Shown here piece after piece: positions 26,738 to 34,682 of a stretch of 64,000 nucleotides of DNA (positions are counted from its first letter, which is position 1; each line of letters opens with the position of its first letter). The position numbers and the translations under genes are program-made. Source of the DNA: Streptomyces galbus (lineage in GTDB: Bacteria > Actinomycetota > Actinomycetes > Streptomycetales > Streptomycetaceae); NCBI RefSeq assembly GCF_005280195.1, contig NZ_SZPR01000015.1:1-64000 (forward strand), given 5' to 3'. The notes under the pieces were generated by a model. It did no database searches and had not been told where the DNA came from. It saw only the letters and a program-made list of their open reading frames with translations.

Positions 26738-27547
26738 TCAGGACGCCTGTGGTGCCTCGCACTGGGTCGACGGCGGGCAGAACCACGCGCGTGCCGTGTC
26801 CAGCAGCTCCCGCTCGTCCTCGCGCCCGTCGTCCTCGGCACCGTAGGCGATCAGGGCGTACCTCGCGCCGTCCTGAGCCTCGAAGCGGTAGTCGATGACG
26901 TGGAAGGGTGCGCCGGTGCCCACCTCGCCGCTCAGCTCGCCGGCGGTGTACTCGTGCTCGGCGGCCTCGCCGCCGGAGGGGTCGGCGACGTACTGGACGT
27001 GGATCTTCCGGTAGCCGTCCAGCTTGCTCTGCGCCTTCTGGGCCTCCACCACCGAGGCGTGCGGGGAGGTCTCCATGAGCTGGAACACCTGCACCCGGCG
27101 GACGCCGTCCGGGCCGCGGTAGTCGACGACGTCGATGCCGTACTGCGACGACTGGCTGTCGCGGGTCCACCCCGAGGGCAGGGCGATGCGGAAGCCCTCG
27201 GAGTCGTCGAGCACCTCGTAGCCCGCAGGCGGCGTCGGGGACGCCGAGACCGCCGGCGTGGCGCCGTCGGACGTCCCGGTCCCCGAGGTGTCCCCGGTGG
27301 CCGGGGTCTCCTCGGCGGCCACGCCCGGCTCGGCCGGCCCCTCCTGCGCCGGGGGCCGGTACGGCTCGGGTTCGTCCTTCCAGCCCAGTGCCCACACGCC
27401 GAAGGACACCCCGCACAGGGCGAGGACGACCGCGGTGTGCCGCAGGACCGTCCGCTGGCGCGGCAGGTCGAGGTTCCGCTCGGCGTCGAAGAGGCGCTCG
27501 CTGCGCGAGCCGGCCCACTCCTGCCGCTCGGTGTCGAACACTCTCAT
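26738..27547 (-). CDS. Single-pass membrane protein with LpqN-like outer domain
   Basis: A 269-residue type II membrane protein: cytoplasmic N-terminus with RNLDLPRQRTVLRH, one helix about 38-56 (AVVLALCGVSFGVWALG), a Pro/Thr/Gly-rich linker about 58-105, then a beta-alpha domain with FRIALPSGWTRD and VQVFQLMET, resembling the mycobacterial LpqN/LpqT fold. The last residues hold a Cys pair (WFCPPSTQCEA). Such domains bind ligands outside the cell; its ligand is unknown. ATG 27547 lies 60 bp after the coupled pair of genes at 27.6-30.0 kb on the same strand, so it may belong to the same operon. Confidence 0.75.
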   Translation of the reverse strand: MRVFDTERQEWAGSRSERLFDAERNLDLPRQRTVLRHTAVVLALCGVSFGVWALGWKDEPEPYRPPAQEGPAEPGVAAEETPATGDTSGTGTSDGATPAVSASPTPPAGYEVLDDSEGFRIALPSGWTRDSQSSQYGIDVVDYRGPDGVRRVQVFQLMETSPHASVVEAQKAQSKLDGYRKIHVQYVADPSGGEAAEHEYTAGELSGEVGTGAPFHVIDYRFEAQDGARYALIAYGAEDDGREDERELLDTARAWFCPPSTQCEAPQAS

Positions 27548-27607
27548 CGTCGCCGTCCTCCGTGCCGTAACGCCGCCGTCGTCTCCGCCATGGGTGAAGT
27601 CCGCACG

Positions 27608-28099
27608 TCAGCCGAGGAGTTGGGCGACGCCCTGGACGACGGCCGTGGCCGAGGCGACCGCGCCCACGGCGGCGCCCTGGGAGCCCAGCCAGCCTCGGAC
27701 ACTTCCCAGCAGCCGGGCGAGCCGGCCCGCACTGGCGCTGCCGGTGCCGGTGATCTCGGCCTCGGCGTCGGCGAGTTCCCGGTCGAGTGCCGCGTCCTCG
27801 GCGCTGCGCTCCGCCGCCGCCCGCAGGTCCTCGCGCAACTGGCGGACGGCCTCCAGCAGTTCGGCGTGGCGCGGGTCCGGGCCCGCGCCCGTCGTGTTGT
27901 ACGACGTGGCGGTGCCGTGGCTGCCGGTGGCGACCGAGCCGCCGCTCATCGAGCCGATGCTCACGCTGCCGCCCCCGGTGCCGCTGCCGGCGTCCTCGTC
28001 CGGCTGCTGCTGGTCCGGAGTGCTCTGTCCGTTGCTCGGCATGCGGTACGTCCCCTGTCTCGTAGCACTCGTCAGCGTCATGGCGTCCACGGCGCTCAT
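27608..28099 (-). CDS. Helical protein with SGGSVATGSHG motif
   Basis: A 163-residue protein starting at ATG 28099, which overlaps the upstream stop as ATGA (ATG 28042, after AGGGGA, is an alternative). Residues about 43-65 are Gly/Ser-rich and hold GSMSGGSVATGSHGTA; then comes a charged helix (LLEAVRQLREDLRAAAERSA) and a hydrophobic C-terminal helix (AAVGAVASATAVVQGVAQLL). The motif recurs almost identically near the C-terminus of the coupled upstream protein (MSGGAVATGSHGSA). This suggests that both carry the same short beta-structured recognition element. No family name known. Confidence 0.72.
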   Translation of the reverse strand: MSAVDAMTLTSATRQGTYRMPSNGQSTPDQQQPDEDAGSGTGGGSVSIGSMSGGSVATGSHGTATSYNTTGAGPDPRHAELLEAVRQLREDLRAAAERSAEDAALDRELADAEAEITGTGSASAGRLARLLGSVRGWLGSQGAAVGAVASATAVVQGVAQLLG

Positions 28100-30006
28100 G
28101 ACGTCGTACTGGCGTCGGCGGCCGGATTCTTCGGCGGCTGCGGGCCCGCTGCGTGGTGGGCGGCGCTGCCGTGGCTGCCCGTGGCGACCGCGCCGCCGGA
28201 CATGTCCTGGATGAAGACGCTGCCGCCGCTGAGCTGGTACACGTGCTGCTCGAACTCCTCGGTCCGGTAGCCGTGCGCCTTGAGGGCCTCCCGGAGGCCG
28301 TTGACGATGCGCTCCTGGATCGTCTTCACGTAGCGGGTGCTGTCCATCTCCTGGAACGCCGACAGCCGGCCCGTGCAGGCCAGGGCGCGCAGGGACACCC
28401 TGGGCACGTCCGGCAGCCGGTCGCGGTCGGACCGGCGCGCGGTGAGGGTACTGCGCAGGGTGGCGAAACCGCCCAGGCCGCTCTCGACGCCGATCACCGG
28501 GGCGGCGCGCAGGGCGCGCAGGGCCGCGCGGACCCAGGTCTCGGGCAGCTTGTCCACGAAGGCGTCCACGGCGCGGAACTCCTTGCGGATCGGGCCGAGG
28601 ACGTACGGCACCACTTCGAGGACGAGCATGCGGCCCTGGGTGTGCACGCGCACGAGGACGGTGACCACGAGCTGTTCGTGCCAGGCCCCGACCCGGATGC
28701 GCAGGAACACCCGTCGGCCCTCGCCGCCCTCGTCGACGCCCTCCCGCAGGTGCGCGGCGACCTGGGCGGGGTCGTAGACGGTCCGGCCGCGGTGCTGTCC
28801 GTCGCCCTGGGTGAGGGCGTTCGACGGGTCGCCGACGCCGCCGACCTCGACCTCCTCGGCGCGGGCCACGCCGCCGCGGAGGTAGACGACACGGTCGATC
28901 TCCAGGTCGCGCAGCCGGTCCTTGCCCGTGCGCGCCGCGGACTCGCGCAGCGCCGTCAACTGGGGCTCGATCATGGCGAGCGCGCTCTCCGCGCTGAGGC
29001 AGCCCGCGGCCTGGCGCGGCAGCACACCCTCGCCACTACCACTACCACTGCCACTGCCACTGTCGGTGCCGGTGCCGGTGCCGGTGCCGGTGCCGGTGTC
29101 CCCGTCCCCGGGACCGGTGGCGCCGGGCGTCCGGGGGCGCCTGCGCAGTTCCATCGCGAACGACCAGGACGCGCCCTGCTCGCCCAGGCCGAGGAACGGG
29201 CTCTCCTCGTCGTACAGGGTGAGGGCGGCTTCCTGCTCGCGCCGCACGTCCTCGCACAGCCTCTTGAACAGCGGGCGGGCGGGCAGGTCGGGCTGGGTGG
29301 CGGCGGGGAAGGTCCAGCGGGTCAGCCAGCGGCACAGGTGCGTGTGCTGCGCGGTCTGGTACCACCAGGCGATGAGCGCCATGGCGAGGGGGAAGAGCAG
29401 CGGGTACGGCGTCTGGGCGTGCCCGTGCAGGAGGGCGTTGAGGTACCAGCACCAGTAGAAGAGCGTGAGGCCCCAGGCCCCGAAGGAGATGAGGGAACCG
29501 GCGCCGTCGGCGGCCTTGGCGACGGGGTCCGGCAGGCCCGCGGAACGGGCCGCGCTCCCGCCGCGCTCCCCGGCGGCGCGCGCGAACCACAGGGCGAGGG
29601 CGACGAGCGCGTACAACAGCGACCAGGGCAGCGGGAGCCCGTCGGTGAGGCGGTCGTCGCCCTGGAACAACGCGGTCTGCACGTCGCTGTAGTGGATGTC
29701 GGCGCCGTCGCCCCAGCGGTCGGCGAGGCTGTCCCAGAACATCATCACGTCGGACAGGTAGAACCCCACCCAGGCGCCGAGCATCAGCAGGGCCGCCCGC
29801 GCCTCCAGCCGGCTCACCCGCAGCGCGTGCGACAGCACGGGCAGGACGTCCACGCCGTTGGCCGGGGCGACGGGGCGCTCCCGGTGCTCGATCAGCTCCT
29901 TGAGCACCTGTCGGCGGAAGCCGGCGTCCTGGTAGACACCGACGCACAACAGGCGCGTGGCCTCCGTGCCGCTGTACCGGTGTTCTGGAAGGCTCACGCC
30001 GGCCAC
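28096..30006 (-). CDS. Large multi-helix membrane protein with SGGAVATGSHG motif
   Basis: A 636-residue protein from GTG 30006 (GGGGGGAG upstream). N-terminal membrane part about 40-250 with several helices (LLMLGAWVGFYLSDVMMFW; LLYALVALALWFARA; FGAWGLTLFYWCWYL; LLFPLAMALIAWWYQTA); a Gly-Thr/Gly-Ser repeat linker about 305-325; then a large soluble domain with VFLRIRVGAWHEQLVVTVLV and LEVVPYVLGPIRKEF; and a C-terminus with QLSGGSVFIQDMSGG followed by AVATGSHG. It is coupled to the next gene, which carries the same motif. Function unknown; the tail may be the docking point between the two. Confidence 0.75.
   Translation of the reverse strand: MAGVSLPEHRYSGTEATRLLCVGVYQDAGFRRQVLKELIEHRERPVAPANGVDVLPVLSHALRVSRLEARAALLMLGAWVGFYLSDVMMFWDSLADRWGDGADIHYSDVQTALFQGDDRLTDGLPLPWSLLYALVALALWFARAAGERGGSAARSAGLPDPVAKAADGAGSLISFGAWGLTLFYWCWYLNALLHGHAQTPYPLLFPLAMALIAWWYQTAQHTHLCRWLTRWTFPAATQPDLPARPLFKRLCEDVRREQEAALTLYDEESPFLGLGEQGASWSFAMELRRRPRTPGATGPGDGDTGTGTGTGTGTDSGSGSGSGSGEGVLPRQAAGCLSAESALAMIEPQLTALRESAARTGKDRLRDLEIDRVVYLRGGVARAEEVEVGGVGDPSNALTQGDGQHRGRTVYDPAQVAAHLREGVDEGGEGRRVFLRIRVGAWHEQLVVTVLVRVHTQGRMLVLEVVPYVLGPIRKEFRAVDAFVDKLPETWVRAALRALRAAPVIGVESGLGGFATLRSTLTARRSDRDRLPDVPRVSLRALACTGRLSAFQEMDSTRYVKTIQERIVNGLREALKAHGYRTEEFEQHVYQLSGGSVFIQDMSGGAVATGSHGSAAHHAAGPQPPKNPAADASTTS
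29033..29099. repeat. In-frame microsatellites ccacta/ccactg and ccggtg
   Basis: Within the large membrane-protein gene, about five ccact(a/g) units pass into about six ccggtg units, encoding alternating Gly-Ser and Gly-Thr residues. The repeat length is divisible by three, so slippage would change linker length without breaking the frame. Confidence 0.75.
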
Positions 30007-30315
30007 GTCGCTCCCCCCTGCTGGTCCGTCGTCTCCCCGGTCACGACACGGGGGTGACGAGCTTGGCGGCCGACCACCCCGGTGTCGAGGGATGAGGCGG
30101 CAACGGTACGGGCACCGTGATCGTGCACGGGCGGGGTGGGACGAGGATGCCCCGATGGGGTGAAGGTCGCCGCGGTGACTGGACGGGGGCCGCGCCCTGT
30201 GCAAGACGGCGTGTCGGCCGTGCGTGAGGGGCGCGTCCCCACGCGGCCGTCCCGACCGGAGGCCGCTCTGAGCCGCGGGAATGCCGCCCCGGGTGCTGTT
30301 GTTGTACGGCACGTC

Positions 30316-30340
30316 TGACATGTTCGAGTCACCCGACTCG
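30316..30340 (+). promoter_or_regulatory. Palindromic element before the L33/L36 genes
   Basis: cgagtc (30325-30330) and gactcg (30335-30340) form a perfect 6-bp hairpin with a 4-base loop, 24 bp before rpmG. It overlaps tgac ... gtca (30316-30331), whose ends recall a Zur-type palindrome, though the match to the known Streptomyces Zur box is weak. Genes for cysteine-free L33 and L36 are usually Zur-repressed, so this is the first place to look. Confidence 0.35.
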
Positions 30341-30363
30341 GATGGTGACGGAAGGAGCACCTC

Positions 30364-30528
30364 ATGGCACGCAGCACCGCGCGGCCCGTCGTCAAGCTGA
30401 AGTCGTCGGCCGGGACCGGGGTCACCTACGTGACCCGCAAGAACCGGTCGAACGACCCGGACCGGCTGGTCCTGCGCAAGTTCGACCCGGTGCTCGGCGA
30501 GCACGTCCTCTTCCGCGAGGAGCGCTGA
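30364..30528 (+). CDS. rpmG: 50S ribosomal protein L33, cysteine-free type
   Basis: A 54-residue L33 (MARSTARPVVKLKSSAGTG ... VLGEHVLFREER) with no cysteines. Ordinary L33 can carry a CxxC pair binding zinc; zinc-free copies replace the zinc forms in the ribosome when zinc is scarce. ATG 30364 follows GGAAGGAG. It is followed 77 bp later by a cysteine-free L36 gene on the same strand, the same pairing as in known zinc-starvation loci of Streptomyces. Confidence 0.95.
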   Translation: MARSTARPVVKLKSSAGTGVTYVTRKNRSNDPDRLVLRKFDPVLGEHVLFREER

Positions 30529-30605
30529 CCTCCGAGCTCCCGGACGGGGGCCACAGCCCGGGTCCGCCGCCGGTGGACCCGCCCGATCGACCCGAGGAGG
30601 CCGCC

Positions 30606-30728
30606 ATGAAGGTGCGCAAGTCGCTGCGCTCCCTGAAGAACAAGCCCGGTGCCCAGGTGGTGCGCCGACGGGGAGTGACGTTCGTGATCAACAAGAAGGA
30701 CCCGCGTTTCAAGGCCCGCCAGGGCTGA
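30606..30728 (+). CDS. rpmJ: 50S ribosomal protein L36, cysteine-free type
   Basis: A 40-residue L36 (MKVRKSLRSLKNKPGAQVV ... RFKARQG). The zinc ligands of standard L36 (three Cys and one His) are absent, so this is the zinc-independent paralogue. ATG 30606 follows GAGGAGG. It forms an operon with rpmG upstream, and a strong hairpin lies 20 bp after its stop. Confidence 0.95.
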   Translation: MKVRKSLRSLKNKPGAQVVRRRGVTFVINKKDPRFKARQG

Positions 30729-30748
30729 CGGTCCTTCCCTGCTGCAGA

Positions 30749-30782
30749 CCGGCCCGGCACCGCACGCGCGGCGCCGGGCCGG
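30749..30782. terminator. Terminator of the L33/L36 operon
   Basis: ccggcccggc (30749-30758) pairs perfectly with gccgggccgg (30773-30782), loop 14 bases, 20 bp after the L36 stop codon. Confidence 0.75.
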
Positions 30783-30941
30783 CGCGCGTTCCGGGGAGAC
30801 CCGGACACAGCGCACGTCGCGTCGTCGGCACCCGCACCCGCACCGGCACACGTGCGTGCGCGCACCGAGGGCGGGTACCCAGGACAGCCGTGCGGGACCG
30901 CGCGCCAGGTCGGTCCCGTGCGATGACTGGAGGAGTGTGCG

Positions 30942-32750
30942 ATGAGCGGCGGGGTGCGGAGAGCGGACGGGGAGAGGTCCGCAGTGGCGCCGGACGGGGA
31001 ACGGTCCGGCGGGAGCGGGAAGGGCGAGCGGTCGGCGCGGGTGCCGGAGCAGGGGGTGCGGGACGGCGAGCGCGCCCGGCGGCTGCAGGAGACCGCCGCC
31101 GAGGTGTTCGGCTGGGACGAGCTGCGGCCCGAGCAGCTCACGGCCATGGAGTGGGTGCTGGAGGGCCGCGACGCCCTGGTCGTCATGCCGACCGGGTCCG
31201 GCAAGTCCGCCGTGTACCAGGTCCCCGCCCTGCTGCTGTCCGGCCCGGTGGTGGTCGTCTCCCCGCTGCTGGCCCTCCAGCGGGACCAGATCGCGGGCCT
31301 GCCCGGCGGTGACCGGGGGCCCGGGGCCGTCGCCGTCAACTCCGACCTGACCGCGGCCGAGGAGGACGCCGCCTGGACGGCGGTGCGCGAGGGCGAGGTG
31401 CACTTCCTGTACCTGTCGCCCGAGCAGCTCGCCAAGGACGAGGTGGTGGACCGGCTCGCCGAGGCGGACCCCGCGCTGTTCGTGGTGGACGAGGCACAGT
31501 GCGTCTCCTCCTGGGGGCACGACTTCCGCCCCGACTACCTCCGGCTGGCCCAGGCCGCGCGGCGTCTCGGCAGCCCGCCGGTCCTCGCGCTCACGGCGAC
31601 CGCGGCGCCCCCGGTGCGGCAGGACATCGTCGAGCGGCTCGGCATGCGCGACCCGCGCCTCCTGGTCACCGGCTTCGACCGGCCCAACATCGCGCTGGAG
31701 GTGCACCGCCACCTGGAGGACGCCGAGCGGCGCCGGCTCGTCGTCGAGCGCGCCGCCGCCGAGGCGAAGCCCGGCATCGTCTACGCGGCGACCCGCAAGG
31801 ACAGCGAGTTCTACGCCGGGGAGCTGGCCGCGCTGGGACTCGCCGCGGAGGCGTACCACGCGGGTCTGCGCGCGTCCGAACGACGGCGCGTCCACGAGGC
31901 GTTCCTGGCGGGGGAGACCGACGTGGTGGTGGCCACCTCGGCCTTCGGCATGGGGATCGACAAGGAGGACGTGCGCTTCGTGCTGCACGCCGCCCTGCCG
32001 GGCTCCCTGGACGCGTACTACCAGGAGGTCGGACGCTGCGGCCGGGACGGGAAGCCCGCCCTCGCCGTCCTGCACTACCGCCCGGAGGACACCGGCATGC
32101 AGGCGTTCTTCAGCGGCGGCCGGCCCAGCCCCGACACCGTGCGCAAGGTCGTCGACGCGGTCCACGCCCACGGCGACGAGCCCGCCCGGCTGGAGGACCT
32201 GCGCCGGGAGACCCGGATGACGCGCGGGCGGGTCACCGCCACCGTGAACCTCCTGGAGGAGGCCGGTGCCCTCGCCACGGACGCCGAGGGCACCGTCCGG
32301 CCGGCCCCCGGTGCCGACCCGTCCGACGCGGTGGGCCGGGCGACCGACCGCGCCGAGGCCCACCGGCGCATGGAGCGTTCCCGGGTCGACATGGCGAGGG
32401 CGTACGCGGAGACCACCGGCTGCCGGCGCCGGTTCCTGCTGGGCTACTTCGGCGAGGAGTACGAGGCGCCCTGCGGCTCCTGCGACATCTGTGTGGCGCA
32501 GGAGGCCGGCGAGGGCCCCGCCCCGGCCGACGAGCGCCCGGCGCACCCGGACGTGGGCGCCTACCCGATCGGGGCGGAGGTCCGGCACGGCGAGTGGGGC
32601 CCGGGGACGGTGCTGAGCGAGGAGGGGGACCGCATCACCGTGCTGTTCGAGGAGGTCGGCTACCGCACGCTCTCGCTGGACGCCCTGGCCGACAAGGACG
32701 ACCTGCTCACGGTGGTGGGACAGGGCCGGGAGGCCGGGCCCGCCTCCTGA
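30942..32750 (+). CDS. recQ: RecQ-family ATP-dependent DNA helicase
   Basis: A 602-residue 3'-5' superfamily-2 helicase. Motif I VMPTGSGKSAVYQ about residue 82, motif II VVDEAQCVSSWGHDFRPDY (DEAQ in place of the usual DEAH), motif III ALTATA, motif VI YQEVGRCGRDG, and a RecQ zinc site (CRRRF ... CGSCDIC). The C-terminus adds a Tudor/SH3-like module (VRHGEWGPGTVLSEEG) instead of an HRDC domain. RecQ enzymes resolve recombination and replication intermediates. ATG 30942 follows CTGGAGGAG. The first 45 residues are charged and disordered. Confidence 0.94.
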   Translation: MSGGVRRADGERSAVAPDGERSGGSGKGERSARVPEQGVRDGERARRLQETAAEVFGWDELRPEQLTAMEWVLEGRDALVVMPTGSGKSAVYQVPALLLSGPVVVVSPLLALQRDQIAGLPGGDRGPGAVAVNSDLTAAEEDAAWTAVREGEVHFLYLSPEQLAKDEVVDRLAEADPALFVVDEAQCVSSWGHDFRPDYLRLAQAARRLGSPPVLALTATAAPPVRQDIVERLGMRDPRLLVTGFDRPNIALEVHRHLEDAERRRLVVERAAAEAKPGIVYAATRKDSEFYAGELAALGLAAEAYHAGLRASERRRVHEAFLAGETDVVVATSAFGMGIDKEDVRFVLHAALPGSLDAYYQEVGRCGRDGKPALAVLHYRPEDTGMQAFFSGGRPSPDTVRKVVDAVHAHGDEPARLEDLRRETRMTRGRVTATVNLLEEAGALATDAEGTVRPAPGADPSDAVGRATDRAEAHRRMERSRVDMARAYAETTGCRRRFLLGYFGEEYEAPCGSCDICVAQEAGEGPAPADERPAHPDVGAYPIGAEVRHGEWGPGTVLSEEGDRITVLFEEVGYRTLSLDALADKDDLLTVVGQGREAGPAS

Positions 32751-32755
32751 CCGGG

Positions 32756-32801
32756 GCCGCCGGGTGAGCCGGACGGGCGGCCGCTCGGCTCACCCGGCGG
32801 C
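32756..32801. terminator. 16-bp perfect bidirectional terminator
   Basis: gccgccgggtgagccg (32756-32771) and its exact complement (32786-32801) enclose a 14-base loop. It starts six bases after the recQ stop and overlaps the end of the convergent DUF488 gene, so it terminates both. Confidence 0.88.
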
Positions 32802-33320
32802 GTCCTCCACGTCGTAGACCAGCAGCCCGTCCTCGCGCCGCCGGACACCCGGCGTCGGGGTGTGCGTCATGAAGCGGCCGTCGTGCATCAGGTGCTGCAC
32901 CTGGGCGTCGTGGGCCAGGACGGCGACGTCGGCGATCAGGCGGCGGTGGCAGCGCCACCACACCGCCTCCCGGCACATCACCGCGGTGCGCTCCTGGCCG
33001 GCCTGCCGCATCAGCTCGGCCATCGCATCGAGGAACTCCGGGGTGCGGGTGTGGGCGGCGTAGCCGCGGAAGGACTCGTTGCGCCACACCGTGTCGGGGG
33101 AGTCGGGCGGCGGCTTGCGGAACCCGCCGAGGCGGGGCTCCCACCGGTAGGCGAGGTGCTCCTGCGGCATCCACTCGGCCATCCGCTGACGTGCCAGGTG
33201 CGGGTACCGCCGGCTGCCGGGCGCGGTCCGCACGTCGACCACGGCCTCGACTCCCGCCGTCCGAAGCAGTTCCGCCAGCGTCTCCTGGTCGGCGCTGCTG
33301 TGCCCCACGGTGATCAGCAC
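32790..33320 (-). CDS. DUF488 domain protein
   Basis: A 176-residue DUF488 protein. Family marks: LITVGHSSADQETLAELL at the start, VVDVRTAPGSRRYPHL, RLGGFRK and the Cys-containing VMCREAVWWRCHRRLIAD near residue 130. DUF488 proteins are widespread and uncharacterised; the Cys-His region hints at a metal or thiol function. GTG 33320 after GGAGGGAG is the start; a longer open frame upstream is not supported. It converges on recQ. Confidence 0.88.
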   Translation of the reverse strand: MLITVGHSSADQETLAELLRTAGVEAVVDVRTAPGSRRYPHLARQRMAEWMPQEHLAYRWEPRLGGFRKPPPDSPDTVWRNESFRGYAAHTRTPEFLDAMAELMRQAGQERTAVMCREAVWWRCHRRLIADVAVLAHDAQVQHLMHDGRFMTHTPTPGVRRREDGLLVYDVEDAAG

Positions 33321-33996
33321 CTGGCTCCCTCCGTCACCCGAGACCGCCCCTGACCCCCGCCCAGTGCCCAGCAGGGCTCGGCCCATGCGGGGCGGCGCGG
33401 TGCCGGGCGGGAGGAGGGCAGAGGAAAGCCCCGGTCGGCTCGGGGGAGGGCCGACCGGGGCGGTCCGGAGGCGGGGCGGAGGGCGGTCGCCTCTCGGCGA
33501 GGGGCTCCGTGGGGCTTCAGCCGAACGATCGTCCCCACGGGCTATAGGTGAGGCCCGGGGACACTGTCCCCTCCGCACCCGCACTCAGTTGAACTATGAA
33601 CCACCCGTCGTTCTTCCCCGCCCGGTGTGACCTGCCTCACGCAGCCGCAACCGCGCCTCCCAGAAACTCCGCATGATCGGCGACGGTGTCGGACTCACCA
33701 TGGCCACCTGCGTCAGCAGGATCGCGGTCGTGGCCGTGCCGGGGACGAGGTGCGCCGTCGTCCCGGTCCCGCCCACCTAGCCGTAGCGCCCCGGGACGCC
33801 TCGGGCGCCCCCACGCGGGAGGCCGTGGCGCGGCGCCTGGGCCTTCCCTACGGGACGGCTGATGGGGCCACGCTACGAGGCATGAACCCCACCGGTTGCA
33901 AGCCCCCGACACTTCCACCCCGTCAGCCCACGGCACGCACCCCCGGACCGCGAGCCGCACCGCCTGAGGACGCTGCGACGGGTTGACTCGCCAAAG
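33321..33996. other. Gap without a supported gene
   Basis: About 680 bp between the DUF488 gene and the TetR gene. It holds a perfect 11-bp hairpin (33429-33439 with 33450-33460, arm ccccggtcggc, loop 10). Weak open frames on both strands near 33594-33986 show neither ribosome sites nor family sequence. GC is lower around 33530-33700 than in the flanks. Nothing else is seen. Confidence 0.6.
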
Positions 33997-34018
33997 TGTG
34001 AGTGGTTGAGTACTCACA
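33997..34018 (+). promoter_or_regulatory. TetR autoregulatory operator
   Basis: tgtgagt (33997-34003) and actcaca (34012-34018) form a perfect 7-bp inverted repeat with an 8-bp centre, ending on the A of the tetR start codon. The same half-site tgtgagtggtt begins the operator of the MFS gene downstream, so one regulator probably binds both. No ribosome site fits between operator and ATG. Confidence 0.8.
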
Positions 34019-34584
34019 TGAAGAGCGAACGACCCCGTCAGTTGTCCACCGCCGAGGAGCGTCGCGAAACGGTGCTGCGCACCGCGATCGGCGCTTTCGC
34101 CGCCCGCGGTTACTGGGGCACCACCACCACCGAGGTGGCCAAGGCGGCGGGCATCTCGCAGGCGTACGTGTACCGGCTGTTCCCGAGCAAGGAACTGCTG
34201 TTCACGGCCGTGGTCGAGCACTGCTTCGTGCAGGTGCGGGCCGCTCTGGAGCGGGCCGCGGCCGAGGCCACGGGCAGCTCCTCGGAGGTGGTCCTCGCGG
34301 CCATGGGTGAGGCGTACGCCCGGCTGATCAGCGACAACGACCTGATGCTGATCCAGCTCCACGCCCAAGCGGCGGCGGTGTCGGAACCGGCCGTGCGCGA
34401 GGCCGTGCGGCAGGGCTACGCCCGGCTGGTGGAGTACGTGCGCGGCGCTTCCAGCGGCACGGAACAGCAGGTCCAGGAGTTCTTCGCGCGGGGCATGCTG
34501 TGCCATCTCATCGTCTCCATGGGGGCCGAAGGGGTGGACACCCCCTGGGCCAGGACGCTGTCGGCCGGCATCAGACACTACTGA
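34018..34584 (+). CDS. TetR-family transcriptional repressor
   Basis: A 188-residue regulator: HTH about residues 20-60 (LRTAIGAFAARGYWGTTTTE; VAKAAGISQAYVYRLFPSKE) and a helical ligand-binding domain. The preferred start ATG 34018 touches the upstream palindrome directly; with no Shine-Dalgarno the mRNA may be leaderless, or the start may be TTG 34006, inside the operator. It lies 98 bp before the MFS exporter gene on the same strand and almost certainly represses itself and that exporter until a toxic or signal ligand appears. Confidence 0.92.
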   Translation: MKSERPRQLSTAEERRETVLRTAIGAFAARGYWGTTTTEVAKAAGISQAYVYRLFPSKELLFTAVVEHCFVQVRAALERAAAEATGSSSEVVLAAMGEAYARLISDNDLMLIQLHAQAAAVSEPAVREAVRQGYARLVEYVRGASSGTEQQVQEFFARGMLCHLIVSMGAEGVDTPWARTLSAGIRHY

Positions 34585-34650
34585 GCCGAGCGCGACCACG
34601 CGGCCGGACCCTCGGCGGGGCACCCAGCCCCGCCTTTCTTGGACAGCAGA

Positions 34651-34670
34651 TGTGAGTGGTTAACCACACA
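34651..34670 (+). promoter_or_regulatory. Operator of the MFS/carotenoid-oxygenase operon
   Basis: Perfect 12-bp palindrome gtggttaaccac (34656-34667) inside tgtgagtggttaaccacaca, 16 bp before the GTG start of the MFS gene and directly before its AAGGAG. The left arm equals that of the tetR operator. TTGGAC at 34639-34644 may be a -35 box. Confidence 0.82.
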
Positions 34671-34682
34671 AGGAGTGTTCCC

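Noticed and set aside
28153..30057. Plus-strand frame of 634 codons
   Set aside because: It is antisense to the large membrane protein, whose membrane helices and coupled neighbour support the minus strand.
30321..30340. gttcgagtc resembling a tRNA T-loop
   Set aside because: No acceptor, D or anticodon arms can be drawn around it; it is better read as a short palindrome before rpmG.
33594..33986. Overlapping frames on both strands in the gap before tetR
   Set aside because: No ribosome site, no family sequence, and composition unlike the neighbouring genes.
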